Shown piece by piece: positions 1 through 8,349 of a DNA stretch of 30,876 nt. Position numbers and translations under genes: made by a program. Source of the stretch: a virus; IMG/VR virus record IMGVR_UViG_3300031456_000016, positions 1-30,876 of that record. One strand, written 5' to 3'. The notes under the pieces were generated by a model. That model worked only from the letters and a program-made list of their open reading frames with translations. It was not told the origin of the DNA and searched no databases. Numbering within the stretch: the first letter of the stretch is position 1; every line of letters begins with the position of its first letter.

Positions 1-436
1 CGATGAACGCCGCTGCGTTGGCGAACCCCGCAGTGCTGGAGGCCGTCTCAAACTCGGTCTTAAGGAGCACCTCCAGGCCGAGCGCGGAGACAGTCAGCGG
101 CCCCGTGTGAATGTCGCCGCTGACTCCCGAGATGACGAACGTGCCGAGCGGAACGACCTCGGGGGTTCCGTCGAGGTAGCGGATGCCGCCCTCGACGTAT
201 ATGCGCTGCCCGTTGACCCCGTACGTGTCCGTCTCGCTGGTCGGGAAGTCGGCCGGATCGGCGATGGTCAGGGTCAGCGTCCGCCGTACGTCACTGCCCC
301 TGTCGACCCCTATCGAGCCGTCGACAAAGGGAACGTCCTCCGCAACGATGCTGCCTGCGTACAGGACGTTCACCTTGACGACGCGCCCATGATCCGTAGT
401 GAGGGCGGGAGCCCATTTGGCGCTCGTGGCTTGCAT
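1..436 (-). CDS. Minor tail protein, DUF5047-like (3' end outside window)
   Basis: The frame is open from an ATG at 434-436 to the left edge of the window, so only the first 145 residues are seen. The protein starts MQATSAKWAPALTTDHG and continues with a segment rich in beta-strand residues, including SDVRRTLTLTIADP and GTFVISGVSGDIHTGPL. This layout (short N-terminus, then a strand-rich domain setting out directions and values) resembles the DUF5047 tail proteins that lie downstream of the tape measure in Streptomyces phages; this is recognition by pattern, not a search. The start lies 3 bases after the stop of the upstream tail gene, and GGAGGG from the end of that gene serves as Shine-Dalgarno, so the two are probably translationally coupled. 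It is expected to be a structural component of the tail tip. Confidence 0.7.
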   Translation of the reverse strand, partial: MQATSAKWAPALTTDHGRVVKVNVLYAGSIVAEDVPFVDGSIGVDRGSDVRRTLTLTIADPADFPTSETDTYGVNGQRIYVEGGIRYLDGTPEVVPLGTFVISGVSGDIHTGPLTVSALGLEVLLKTEFETASSTAGFANAAAFI

Positions 437-439
437 GGG

Positions 440-2713
440 CTATCCCTCCGTGAGGATGTTTTGCCAGGATCCGCGCCCCTGGACGCCCTCCCACTGGTCG
501 TAGTCGGTCAGGATGTCGGCCCATGTGTGCAGCGCGGAGCCCTGGAGGCCGCCGACCGGCCGGTCAATCTCCGTAATGTTCAGCGTCCAGCGCCACCCTT
601 CCTGGTTCGCTGCGCCGGATACCGGGTCGCTGTCCACATCCTTGGTGGCGATGTAGAGATTGCCCTTGAGGCCGTATCCCGGCATGGCCTGAATCAGCGC
701 CGGTAGACCGGAGTCCAGGAGGGCGTCAAAGGTCTCGTTCGCTGACTCGTCCCATATGAGTACCGAGATGGTCGAGGTTCGCCCCGCACGCTTGCCAGTG
801 ACGTGCACCGGATTGCGGCGGCCTACGATCTCGTAGGTGCTCGACCTCGCCGCGCGAGACCATTTGATAGGCGCCTCCATCATCACTCGCGTGTTCACAG
901 CGGGAATGCCGGGGGACTTGAGCCACACGTAATCCGGATCGCTGAGCACGGGCGCGTTCGTGTCTCGGGTGAACAGTCGAGTGCCTCGTGAGCCGTCCGA
1001 CTGGTACCAAGTGATGGCGTACCAAACGCTTGTGGCGAGGGGCGCCTCATAGTCCTCGATGTGCATCGGAGCGCTGGAGTTGGGCGCCCGGTTGTACTCC
1101 AGGCCGTAGCCCCGGACGTACGACGCTGAGCCGTCCGCATCCATCCGCTGAACTGACACCGTGGGCTCCGTGTGCCCGTTCTCGACATCCAGCGTCACGC
1201 AACCCGTGGCGTCATCTGTCGACAGCGAGTATTGCGGCGTTGCGGGCGTGAGGATGATGTTGTCTGCAACGTAGTAGTCCGAGGTGCCCGACTGGTGGGA
1301 CCACTCCAGGCCGACCTTTGCGAATGCCGCGCCGACGGGAGCCGTCCGAGTCTGGTTGTTGACCTGCGCTGCGTACTCGCCCGAGTTCGAGTGGGTGTAG
1401 AACTGATCCGGGTTGTCGGCCTGGAAGAGACTGCCATCCGCCTTGAACCAGTCAACCCGCACGCGGAACGTGCTGTCGACGGTGTTCGCCGGTATGGGGT
1501 TGTGTCGCCACGAGGTCGCCTGTACGAGGTACGTGACCCCGGGCGTGACCGCAAGCAAGCGGTTCAGCTGCATGCCGACGATTCCGGAGCCAGCGGGAGT
1601 CACCTTGAGTGCGAAGTACCCGTCCGTGATGTTCGACTCCATCCCCGAGCGGGAGTGCGAGGCGACATTGGTCGGGGTCCACGCAGGCAGTGCGGACTCC
1701 GTGGAGAACTCGTCGTAGTCCAGGAGGTTGCCCGAGGGGTTCGCGGCGGCCTTGAGTTGGAACTCCTCCGCTGTGTAGACCTGCCCACCTGCGGAGGTGG
1801 TGATGTAGTGGCCGAGTTGTGCGTAGACAGCGCCCGCAGGAGCTCGGCCAGCGGCAGCGACGCGGATGATTGCGGGGTTCGAGCCTGCGCTGTAGACGCT
1901 CGGGGGAGTGGTGCCCAGCATCGCCCACGCGCCGTTGAACCAGCGGATCTCGGAGGTGACCGAGTATGCAACGCCGTTTGCCGCGTAGATCAGGCCGTAT
2001 CCGACGTACTCGATGCCGGGGGAGACTGGGAATCCCGCGCTCGTGTGCAGGTCGATGACTCCCGCTGCCACGGAGGTCGCGCGGAGGGCGTAGTAACCGG
2101 ACCCCGTGAGTAGGCTGACTGCCTGCCGGTCAAGGTTGGCGTTCGCCGCCGTCCAGCCGGAGGTGTCGCCCTCGATAGACTGCACGTCGTACGGCAGCAT
2201 GTTGCCGAAGATGGTCTGCGCAGCGCCGAAGTAGAGATCATCGATCACCACGGCTTGACCAGCGGCAAGCCCGTTGATCGTGAACGTCAGCGCCATGTGG
2301 GTCGCGCCAACCGGGGCACGGTCCGCTACAGCGGCATATCCAGCGTTGTTGAAGCCGGTCGCGTTCACTACGGAGGCCGTAGGGCCGCTCTTGAATCCGA
2401 CCTGCGTACCGCCCGTGACCGCTGACCACCACTCGATGTTGACCCGAACGGTCAAGCCAGCGAGAGCAGCGGCGAGGCCTACCGGGACGCGAGCGACGTA
2501 CTCAGTGCCCGCAGAGGCGGCGACCCGAGTGGTCATCCAAATGGTCGCCTCGCCGGTCGCTGTCGCCGTGACGCGGAGGCCGTAGGTGCCGCTGAGCTTG
2601 GTGGTCGTCTGGACCGTAGTAGTTGCGTTCGCGCCGCTTGCAGCCCACTGGCTAGTGCCACCCTCGAAAGTGGAGGCCGCAATGGGCAGGAGGTTTGGGT
2701 TGCCGTATGCCAT
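440..2713 (-). CDS. Tail protein with three carbohydrate-binding-like repeats
   Basis: 757 residues, ATG start. Three tandem domains of about 160 residues begin near residues 6, 171 and 332. Each opens with N-(L/M)-L-P/D followed by a W about 15 residues later, then a 'Y-LRVT' strand, a 'G-EYV' strand, 'R-P-GA--A' and a closing V-DD/AD-I/LYF element. This is the layout of CBM4/9 (CenC-like) jelly-roll carbohydrate-binding domains. The C-terminal 230 residues (from about 525) are different and carry strands such as ATGCVTLDVENGHTEPTV, probably the part that attaches to the tail. Position after the tape measure and the presence of sugar-binding-like domains suggest a distal tail or receptor-binding role at the cell wall; this is inference. 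The C-terminus reads NILTEG and its codons contain a half-copy of the dispersed palindrome. Confidence 0.75.
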   Translation of the reverse strand: MAYGNPNLLPIAASTFEGGTSQWAASGANATTTVQTTTKLSGTYGLRVTATATGEATIWMTTRVAASAGTEYVARVPVGLAAALAGLTVRVNIEWWSAVTGGTQVGFKSGPTASVVNATGFNNAGYAAVADRAPVGATHMALTFTINGLAAGQAVVIDDLYFGAAQTIFGNMLPYDVQSIEGDTSGWTAANANLDRQAVSLLTGSGYYALRATSVAAGVIDLHTSAGFPVSPGIEYVGYGLIYAANGVAYSVTSEIRWFNGAWAMLGTTPPSVYSAGSNPAIIRVAAAGRAPAGAVYAQLGHYITTSAGGQVYTAEEFQLKAAANPSGNLLDYDEFSTESALPAWTPTNVASHSRSGMESNITDGYFALKVTPAGSGIVGMQLNRLLAVTPGVTYLVQATSWRHNPIPANTVDSTFRVRVDWFKADGSLFQADNPDQFYTHSNSGEYAAQVNNQTRTAPVGAAFAKVGLEWSHQSGTSDYYVADNIILTPATPQYSLSTDDATGCVTLDVENGHTEPTVSVQRMDADGSASYVRGYGLEYNRAPNSSAPMHIEDYEAPLATSVWYAITWYQSDGSRGTRLFTRDTNAPVLSDPDYVWLKSPGIPAVNTRVMMEAPIKWSRAARSSTYEIVGRRNPVHVTGKRAGRTSTISVLIWDESANETFDALLDSGLPALIQAMPGYGLKGNLYIATKDVDSDPVSGAANQEGWRWTLNITEIDRPVGGLQGSALHTWADILTDYDQWEGVQGRGSWQNILTEG

Positions 2714-2731
2714 CGAGGCTCCAGGGGACAG

Positions 2732-2763
2732 GGCGGAGCGTCCTCACGTGAGTACGCTCCGCC
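2732..2763. promoter_or_regulatory. Dispersed palindrome, site 1
   Basis: Two 16-base arms meet at CAC|GTG (2747/2748) with one mismatch. The core is AGCGTCCTCAC / GTGAGTACGCT and the stem is extended by GGCGG/CCGCC. It fills most of the 62-base gap between the small gene at 2776-2973 and the start of the 757-residue tail gene. It could be an operator, or a hairpin in the late transcript. Confidence 0.8.
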
Positions 2764-2775
2764 GTGCGGTCGTCG

Positions 2776-2973
2776 TTACTCGAAGATCGGGAGACCTAGG
2801 CCCTCGTCCTCGCTTACCGTCGTTCCGTCGTCGACGACGATGATGTTTCCCGTGCTCGGGTAGCCCACGACCACCGTGTTTCCGTTGGCGTCCGTGGACG
2901 TCTCGGTGTGCGGAATGGTGTAGTCACCCGGTTGGGTCTCGTCCATCGGCCCCTGTATCTCGGACTCCGGCAC
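2776..2973 (-). CDS. Small acidic hypothetical protein
   Basis: 65 residues, GTG start directly after the TAA of the tape measure gene (TTC-TAA-GTG). The protein is acidic and rich in T, D, E and G (for example PMDETQPGDYTIPHTETS and GTTVSEDEGLGLPIFE), with a central strand NTVVVGYPSTGNIIVVDD. No catalytic motif or membrane segment is visible. I do not recognise a family. Its tight coupling to the tape measure and its place before the tail protein suggest a small tail or assembly component. Confidence 0.6.
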   Translation of the reverse strand: MPESEIQGPMDETQPGDYTIPHTETSTDANGNTVVVGYPSTGNIIVVDDGTTVSEDEGLGLPIFE

Positions 2974-5900
2974 TTAGAAGTTCCTCCCTAGGTCAGCGGG
3001 ACCAACGAGCCCCGATTCGATGCGTGCGTCTGCGCGCCTGTCTACGTAGGCCTCCAGCTCGGTGCCTCCCGCCACGAGGACGAGACGGTCTCCAGGCTGC
3101 AAGCCTCCGCCCCCGCTGCTTGCGAGGGTCGTGACACTGCGCCACTGTGCAGCGGTGAGGATGGCCTCGGGGCTACCGGTCTTGTTCACGGACATGGTGG
3201 CTCCAGGCTGAAGCCATCCCCCGCTGTCGTACTTGCGCGAGGGGGCGAACCCATACCAGTCCGTAAACATCGAGTCGTTGTACCCACGGGCGCGGGAGCC
3301 GATTACAACTCCGTCGCCGCCGCGCGATTCGACATTCACACCGTTGAGGGTTCCGGCCGTATGTCCGACACCGGAGTTTGTGATGCCGATCCGGTACGGG
3401 GCAGCGAGGCCGCGCACCCAACCGGGAGGAGCGGTCGAGCCACTGAACGAGCCGGTTGCCCAGCGTCGGTGTGGCTTCTGGCCGCGAATCACAGACTCGA
3501 TGGCGGACGTCAGACCCGAACAGTCCCACGAGGGGTTTCCATTTCCGCCCCACTGATATCGCTTGCCGTTCTGCGTGCGAGCCCAGCGGAGTGCGGCCTG
3601 CGTGCCCTTGCCACCAATTCCGGCGGCCTCCATCTTCTTGTCGGACTCCTTGGAGTATCCGAAGATGGAATCCACGATCTTGGTGGGGATGCCGCGCGCC
3701 ATCTGGCCGAAGCCCGAGTCTGCCCCGGGGATCTGCGAGAGCAGCGGGTTGACGACGTGCTTGACACCAGCGCGCGCCGAGGACTCGATGGTGTCTCCGA
3801 GCCAGGATGCGCCCTTCTTGATGCCCTCCCATGCGTCGGAGCCAACCCCCTTGATGTCCGAGCCAACACCCTTGATCCATCCGAAGATGCCGCCATCCGC
3901 AAACCGCTGCGATCCGTCGCCACCGAGCGCGTTACGCACGGCACCGACACCGCCTGACTTGGCAGTGGCATTCATCTTGTGGACCCAGCCAGCGCCGACA
4001 GCACGCGTGAACTCCGGGCGGAAGATGGACTCTCCACCGCTGAGCTCCAGGCCCCCGCCAGTGGGGGAGTAGAACTTGTGCGGATCACGCCCGGGGGTGT
4101 ATCCCGGCATGACGCCACCACTGGCGAACTTCAGGGTCTTCAACGTGGGCGCGCCGAACGCCTTGGCGACCTTGTTCCACATGGGGACAATTCCGCCGTT
4201 ATAAACGACGTCCACGATGAACTTGATGGGCGCCTTGGCGAGACCCTCGACCTTTTTCCACTGCTTGCCGATGTAGTCCTTGGCCGTGTTGAACGAGTCG
4301 CCAACGGCCTTGACGCCCCGCTTCATGAGGTCGAACGAGGGCTTCACGCCCTTTTCCCAAAGCCACTTGGCGATGTCGGCCACAGAGCGCAGCGCGGGAC
4401 GGACGCCCTTTTCGTAGAGCCACCCGAATACGGCACCGAGAGCGCGGATGCCCTCCTTGAAGTACCCCCACACTGGCTTCACGCCGTTGTTCCAGAGCCA
4501 CACAGCAAGGCGGGCGATGTTGTCCACCGCTGGCTTCACTGCGTTCTTCCAGAGCCATACGAACGCGTCGCCGAGGACCTGGAGGCCGAGGACGAGCGAG
4601 TCAACTACGGGCTTGACGCCGTTCTCCCACAACCAGACAGCAGCAGCGGCGATGAAATCGAATGCTGGCTTTACAGCGTTCGTCCACAGCCACGAGAACA
4701 CCGCACCGAGCGCGAGCACGGCCAGATAGATCGGACCGAACACCACGACGGTTATGAGGGTCAGTAGGATTCGCGCTGCCGTGTCGATGAACGCAAAGGC
4801 GGGCTTGATGGCGTTGTTCCAGAGCCACATAGCCGCGTCGCCTACCGAGCGCATGACGCTCATGAATCCGTCGAACACTGGCTTCAGGACGTTGTTCCAG
4901 GCATAGAGCGCTGCGTCCTGGATTCCCTGCCAAGCTGACTGAACGATCTGCCGGAAAGTCTCCGACTTCTGGTACGCGAGGACGATGACGCCGACGAATG
5001 CCAGAATGGCCAGCACGATCAGCGTGAACGGGTTGAGCGACATCACGGCGTTCAGCAGCGTGTGCGCGGCGGCCATGCCGTTCGTGACCGCGATACCGAT
5101 CAGCATCACGCCCCGGTAAACCGTCATGATCCCGGTTACGATTCCGGTGGCGATGGCCTGCGCGTTGAGTGCCACGGTGACGCCGAGGATTGCCAGCGCG
5201 AACGGAGCTATCCACGCGATGTTGTCGCGCACCCAAGCGAACGCGTCCTTACCCCAGCGGGCGACGTCCTTGACGGTATCGATCAGGCCCATAAGGGCAG
5301 GGATGCCGTACTTGACGAGTGCGCCGACGAGGTCTTGCTGAACGGTTCGGATCATCGTCTGAAACTCGTACTGCGGTCCGCTGCGCAGGGTGTCGCCCAT
5401 GCGCTTCGCGGCTCCACCTACCTTGCCGAGTGTCCCAACGGCCTTGGAGGGGTCGAGGCTGAAGAGCGCGGTACCGAGGTCCTCGGCCTGCGTGCCGAAC
5501 AGACCCACAGCGGCGGCCTCGCGGGCAACCGGGTCCTTCATGGCGCGGAGCCGGTCTAGGACCGTGTCCAGACCCCCAGTGGCCGACTTCCCGCCCTTGC
5601 CGATCTTCGCTGACATGGTGTCCATGTCCAGGCCGAGCGACTTATACGCAGCGGCCGTTCCCTTGGACCCATCGATTGCGCGGATGGAGAATTCCTTGAA
5701 CGCGTCCGCGATGATGTCGGTATCCCGCGCGCCACCCTTGAGGCCCTGCGAGAACAGGCCAAGCGAGGTCTCGCTGTCCAATCCGAGCTTCTTGAGCTGG
5801 ACGCTGTACTCCTGGAAAGTCTCCAAGAGGTCGTCAGCGTTGGGGCCGAGCTTCTGGAACCCTGTAGCGATGACGTCCAGCGCTGCGTCAGCATCCGGCG

Positions 5901-6402
5901 CGAGACCGTTCTTCAGCATCGCTGACACGGCCTGCGTTTGCATGCCCATGTCGGTGCCGAACGTGCGCGCAACGTCGCTCATCTTGGTCGCGATTGACTC
6001 AAGCTGCTTGTTCGTCGCGTCAGGCTTGACGAGCCCACCGTTGACGACAGCGCGGATGGACTCTGCGCCCTCCTCGAAGTTGTCGACGACGCCCTTGGCG
6101 AGGAGCTGTCCGGCGACCTTGCCGTAGCGCCCAGCGTCCTTGCTGGTGGCGCCGAGCTGTGCCTGTAGCTTGCTCGTCACGTTGGCCTGTTCGAGCGCCT
6201 GCCCCATGAGCTTCGCAAAGCCTGCGCCGATGGCCAGCGCTCCGGCGAACGCTGCGCCCTTGAAGCCTCCGGAGAACCCCTCTCCCGCGTCCTGTCCGGC
6301 ATTCGCAGCGGGACTGACCATCTGTCGGCGTAGGTCGCCCTGGAAGCCCTGCAACGAAGGGACGATGGACACATACGCCACCGCGATCTCAGGTGCTGGC
6401 AT
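2974..6402 (-). CDS. Tape measure protein with C-terminal NlpC/P60-like domain
   Basis: 1142 residues, ATG, Shine-Dalgarno AAGGGATG. It is the longest gene of the window, sits just after the tail assembly chaperones, and has the usual tape measure composition: A/G-rich N-terminus (MPAPEIAVAYVSIVPSLQGF), a hydrophobic segment around residues 395-480, and a repetitive Trp-rich middle. At least eight copies of W-L-W-x-N-x-V-K-P occur in the segment encoded at about 4340-4915. The C-terminal part holds a DCSG motif (Cys961) and GHTAGT (His1014), matching the Cys/His pair of NlpC/P60 (C40) peptidases, preceded by RYQWGGNGNPSWDCSG. Such domains locally cut peptidoglycan during DNA entry. The protein sets tail length; at about 0.15 nm per residue one would expect a tail of roughly 170 nm. 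Confidence 0.93.
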   Translation of the reverse strand: MPAPEIAVAYVSIVPSLQGFQGDLRRQMVSPAANAGQDAGEGFSGGFKGAAFAGALAIGAGFAKLMGQALEQANVTSKLQAQLGATSKDAGRYGKVAGQLLAKGVVDNFEEGAESIRAVVNGGLVKPDATNKQLESIATKMSDVARTFGTDMGMQTQAVSAMLKNGLAPDADAALDVIATGFQKLGPNADDLLETFQEYSVQLKKLGLDSETSLGLFSQGLKGGARDTDIIADAFKEFSIRAIDGSKGTAAAYKSLGLDMDTMSAKIGKGGKSATGGLDTVLDRLRAMKDPVAREAAAVGLFGTQAEDLGTALFSLDPSKAVGTLGKVGGAAKRMGDTLRSGPQYEFQTMIRTVQQDLVGALVKYGIPALMGLIDTVKDVARWGKDAFAWVRDNIAWIAPFALAILGVTVALNAQAIATGIVTGIMTVYRGVMLIGIAVTNGMAAAHTLLNAVMSLNPFTLIVLAILAFVGVIVLAYQKSETFRQIVQSAWQGIQDAALYAWNNVLKPVFDGFMSVMRSVGDAAMWLWNNAIKPAFAFIDTAARILLTLITVVVFGPIYLAVLALGAVFSWLWTNAVKPAFDFIAAAAVWLWENGVKPVVDSLVLGLQVLGDAFVWLWKNAVKPAVDNIARLAVWLWNNGVKPVWGYFKEGIRALGAVFGWLYEKGVRPALRSVADIAKWLWEKGVKPSFDLMKRGVKAVGDSFNTAKDYIGKQWKKVEGLAKAPIKFIVDVVYNGGIVPMWNKVAKAFGAPTLKTLKFASGGVMPGYTPGRDPHKFYSPTGGGLELSGGESIFRPEFTRAVGAGWVHKMNATAKSGGVGAVRNALGGDGSQRFADGGIFGWIKGVGSDIKGVGSDAWEGIKKGASWLGDTIESSARAGVKHVVNPLLSQIPGADSGFGQMARGIPTKIVDSIFGYSKESDKKMEAAGIGGKGTQAALRWARTQNGKRYQWGGNGNPSWDCSGLTSAIESVIRGQKPHRRWATGSFSGSTAPPGWVRGLAAPYRIGITNSGVGHTAGTLNGVNVESRGGDGVVIGSRARGYNDSMFTDWYGFAPSRKYDSGGWLQPGATMSVNKTGSPEAILTAAQWRSVTTLASSGGGGLQPGDRLVLVAGGTELEAYVDRRADARIESGLVGPADLGRNF

Positions 6403-6408
6403 GCGGCA

Positions 6409-7052
6409 TCATCCCTTCGAAGTGCGCTTCCGGAACGCTTCCAGTGCAGCGCCAGTAATGACCTTGGGCTTCTTGGCCTCAAGGCCTGGACGCGGATACG
6501 GCTCCGGGAACGGTGGCCGGTTGCGCTGCGGAACGTCCTTGACCATGACTTGCCATGCCGTGACGTTAGTTGCGTCGATGGCGTCGGCCAGTAGGAAGTC
6601 AGTGCGGGTCCACAGCGGCTCGCCCTTGTTCATCGCCATGCGCGTCGCGCTGTCCGGCGGAAGCCCCCGAATGAGGACGTCCACCTTGCGGGGGCTCAAC
6701 GTTCCTCGCCACATGTCGAGTAGGTCGAACCCCCGGAATGCGAGGTCTGCCTCTATCGCGTCCCCGTGCTCTTGAATGAGCGCGAGGAGGCTTAGGAGTT
6801 TCCCGCATTCACCTTCTCGCCCGCGACGTTCATGAACTCGCCGAGGGCCTTTACCTTCTTGTTGCCAGCGCGGAACTTGGCGTACTGCTCGTCGCCGAGG
6901 AGCGCCCGCAGCGCGTGCGTGAGCCGCTGCTCGTCGATGGCCTCAAGGACGTCAATGTCCCACTCGTCGGCGGTGGGGATGATGTAGGTCTCTCCGTTGA
7001 ATTCGACCTCGTGGGCCGTGCCGGTCGCGTCGTTCTTCTTGGTGGTCGCCAT
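6409..7052 (-). CDS. Tail assembly chaperone, frameshift product (gpGT-like)
   Basis: Read from the ATG at 7050-7052 through a -1 frameshift at GGGAAAC (6798-6804) to the TGA at 6409-6411. In the -1 frame the sequence continues LLSLLALIQEHGDAIEADL, then AFRGFDLLDMWRGTLSPRK, a segment typical of the C-terminal half of lambda gpGT-like chaperones in actinophages. The downstream frame has no good start of its own before MWRGTL, and its coding character begins exactly at the slippery site. The fusion is about 213 residues. These chaperones coat the tape measure during tail assembly and are absent from the virion. Confidence 0.88.
6792..7052 (-). CDS. Tail assembly chaperone, unshifted product (gpG-like)
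   Basis: 86 residues, starting at MATTKKNDATG. I chose the ATG at 7050-7052 because AGGAG lies 6 bases before it; the frame is open upstream to 7103 but that stretch is low in coding character. The protein reads VEFNGETYIIPTADEWDID and ALRALLGDEQYAKFRAG, typical of the acidic helical gpG proteins. It ends VNAGNS at a TAA 3 bases past the slippery site. Unshifted product is normally made in excess over the fusion form. Confidence 0.9.
   Translation of the reverse strand: MATTKKNDATGTAHEVEFNGETYIIPTADEWDIDVLEAIDEQRLTHALRALLGDEQYAKFRAGNKKVKALGEFMNVAGEKVNAGNS
6798..6804 (-). promoter_or_regulatory. -1 ribosomal frameshift slippery heptamer GGGAAAC
   Basis: The zero frame reads GCG GGA AAC TCC TAA, so G-GGA-AAC fits X-XXY-YYZ exactly. 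The zero-frame stop lies one codon downstream, and the -1 frame enters the open chaperone reading frame. This is the standard arrangement between the two tail chaperone frames before a tape measure gene. Confidence 0.92.
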
Positions 7053-7085
7053 GATGTCTCCTGAGTGGATATTGGGTGGATGAGG

Positions 7086-7157
7086 AGGGGCGGGAGCGTC
7101 CACCCGTTAGCCAGCGTCCTCGCGTGAGGATGCTGACTCCTCGGCACTCCCGCCCCT
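7086..7157. repeat. Nested inverted repeat enclosing dispersed palindrome, site 2
   Basis: The outer arms AGGGGCGGGAG (7086-7096) and CTCCCGCCCCT (7147-7157) are perfect 11-base complements. Between them lies the palindrome AGCGTCCTCGC / GTGAGGATGCT at 7113-7134 (two mismatches). The block lies between the major tail protein and the chaperone genes. In RNA it could form a large stem; there is no U-tract, so an attenuator or processing site is more likely than a simple terminator. Confidence 0.75.
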
Positions 7158-7176
7158 GGTATGCGTGCCGCTGGCC

Positions 7177-7740
7177 TTAGGCCGCAGCGCCCTGGGGGTC
7201 GTTGTCGTAGTCCAGGTACAGGACGTCGTTCGAGTCCGGGTAGACCGTGATGGTCAGCTCGAACGCCTGGAGGTCGCTGTCCGACAGCGTGACCTCACCG
7301 ACCTCGACAACCTCGCCGATCGGAACGTGACGCCGACGCTTGATGTCGCCGTCTTCCAGCTCCAGCACGAACGAAACCTTCTCGCTCTTGGGAACCTTGA
7401 CCGTCCGGGTGTTGATGTTCGAGGTCTCGTCCGTGGTGACCGTGGAGTTCGGGTTGGTCAGGCCGAACACGACGAGGTTGTCCTCAAGACATGTGACCTT
7501 GAGCTGTCGCTTGTGCTTGCTCCGGCGCGTACGGACGAGTCGCCCGCCCCAGGAGTAGAACTCGTTCACGTCCTCGTCGCGCGACTCGGAGGCGCCATCC
7601 TCGGACAGGAGGCCGACGGCCTTCCATGCCGGGACCGTGGTCATCGCCGCTGTGAGATCCGTCGGCAGCGCGGTCGCCCGAGGGGCCGTCCAGAGGTCCG
7701 CCCCTTCCCAGAGGCGGGGGTTTGCGGTATCACCAGCCAT
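7177..7740 (-). CDS. Major tail protein
   Basis: 187 residues, ATG with AAGGAG upstream (GTAAGGAGTCTCACC). The N-terminus MAGDTANPRLWEGADLW and the strand-rich middle (SKHKRQLKVTCLEDNLVVFGL, TRTVKVPKSEKVSFVLEL) are those of siphovirus tail tube subunits. Position also fits: tail terminator upstream, chaperones and tape measure downstream. Many copies stack as hexameric rings to form the tail tube. The acidic C-terminal tail YLDYDNDPQGAAA is common in this family. Confidence 0.9.
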   Translation of the reverse strand: MAGDTANPRLWEGADLWTAPRATALPTDLTAAMTTVPAWKAVGLLSEDGASESRDEDVNEFYSWGGRLVRTRRSKHKRQLKVTCLEDNLVVFGLTNPNSTVTTDETSNINTRTVKVPKSEKVSFVLELEDGDIKRRRHVPIGEVVEVGEVTLSDSDLQAFELTITVYPDSNDVLYLDYDNDPQGAAA

Positions 7741-7751
7741 GGTGAGACTCC

Positions 7752-8111
7752 TTACTCACCCCGGAGGGTGAACTCAAATGCGAATGCGTAGCGGGGGGTG
7801 CCGGAATCGGGGTCCGGCAGATCCTGAGGCCCCCCAACCTCAGCGGCACGCCGTAGCGTCATCGCATGCGAGCGGGCAGACTCCATCAGGTCCCATGCGT
7901 CCTCCTCCGTCGCCGCCCATGCGTGCACGTCGATTCGGGGGCGATCAGTGACCACGGTGTTGCGGAGGCCGCCAACGCGCTTGACGCGAATGAACGTCTC
8001 GGGGCGGTCCTCGGGAACCTCGGAGTAGACCAGTGTTCCGGGCAGTGCGGCGCGGAGAAACTCGATCACGTAGAGGACTGCATCGGGGAACCGAACGAAC
8101 GGCTTAGCCAT
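7752..8111 (-). CDS. Tail terminator protein
   Basis: 119 residues, ATG, overlapping the upstream gene by 8 bases. It opens with a helix (VRFPDAVLYVIEFLRAAL) and carries strands ETFIRVKRVGGL and RPRIDVHAWAATEEDAWDL, then a helix that ends near RAAEVGG. This helix-strand-strand-helix layout and the place directly before the major tail protein match the lambda gpU / SPP1 gp17-like tail completion proteins, which cap the tail and join it to the head. Confidence 0.78.
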   Translation of the reverse strand: MAKPFVRFPDAVLYVIEFLRAALPGTLVYSEVPEDRPETFIRVKRVGGLRNTVVTDRPRIDVHAWAATEEDAWDLMESARSHAMTLRRAAEVGGPQDLPDPDSGTPRYAFAFEFTLRGE

Positions 8112-8349
8112 CGAGCGACCTCAGTAGCTGAGACCGTGTGCTCTCTGCTGTCGCGCCGTCCTCGTACCCAGCGATCACGGCACCTCGCGCGCGCTCGCCC
8201 TCAATGGCGAAGTCGACGCGCGATTGACCGCCCTGCGAGGACACGTTCTCGTCCACGCGGCGAGTCTCGGCCTTGACGATCTCGGCGACCTCGGGACTCT
8301 TCAGCATCGCGTTAAGCGCGTTCCAGTTGATTCGGATACGTGCACTCAC
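8104..8349 (-). CDS. Small head-tail joining/tail-completion protein
   Basis: 81 residues, GTG start sharing its G with the stop of the preceding gene (TAGTG). It reads RINWNALNAMLKSPEVAEIV and then a helix AETRRVDENV; the C-terminus is GAVIAGYEDGATAESTRSQLL. The 'A-V---Y' motif near the C-terminus and the length suggest the HK97 gp10-like tail-component family often found between the head stopper and the tail terminator. Function is inferred mainly from position. Confidence 0.7.
   Translation of the reverse strand: MSARIRINWNALNAMLKSPEVAEIVKAETRRVDENVSSQGGQSRVDFAIEGERARGAVIAGYEDGATAESTRSQLLRSLDG

Noticed and set aside
1172-2113. Plus-strand open frame of 313 codons over the tail protein
   Set aside because: Antisense shadow; the minus-strand frame has clear domain repeats.
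6715-6791. Gap between the two tail chaperone frames
   Set aside because: It is coding, read by the -1 frameshift.
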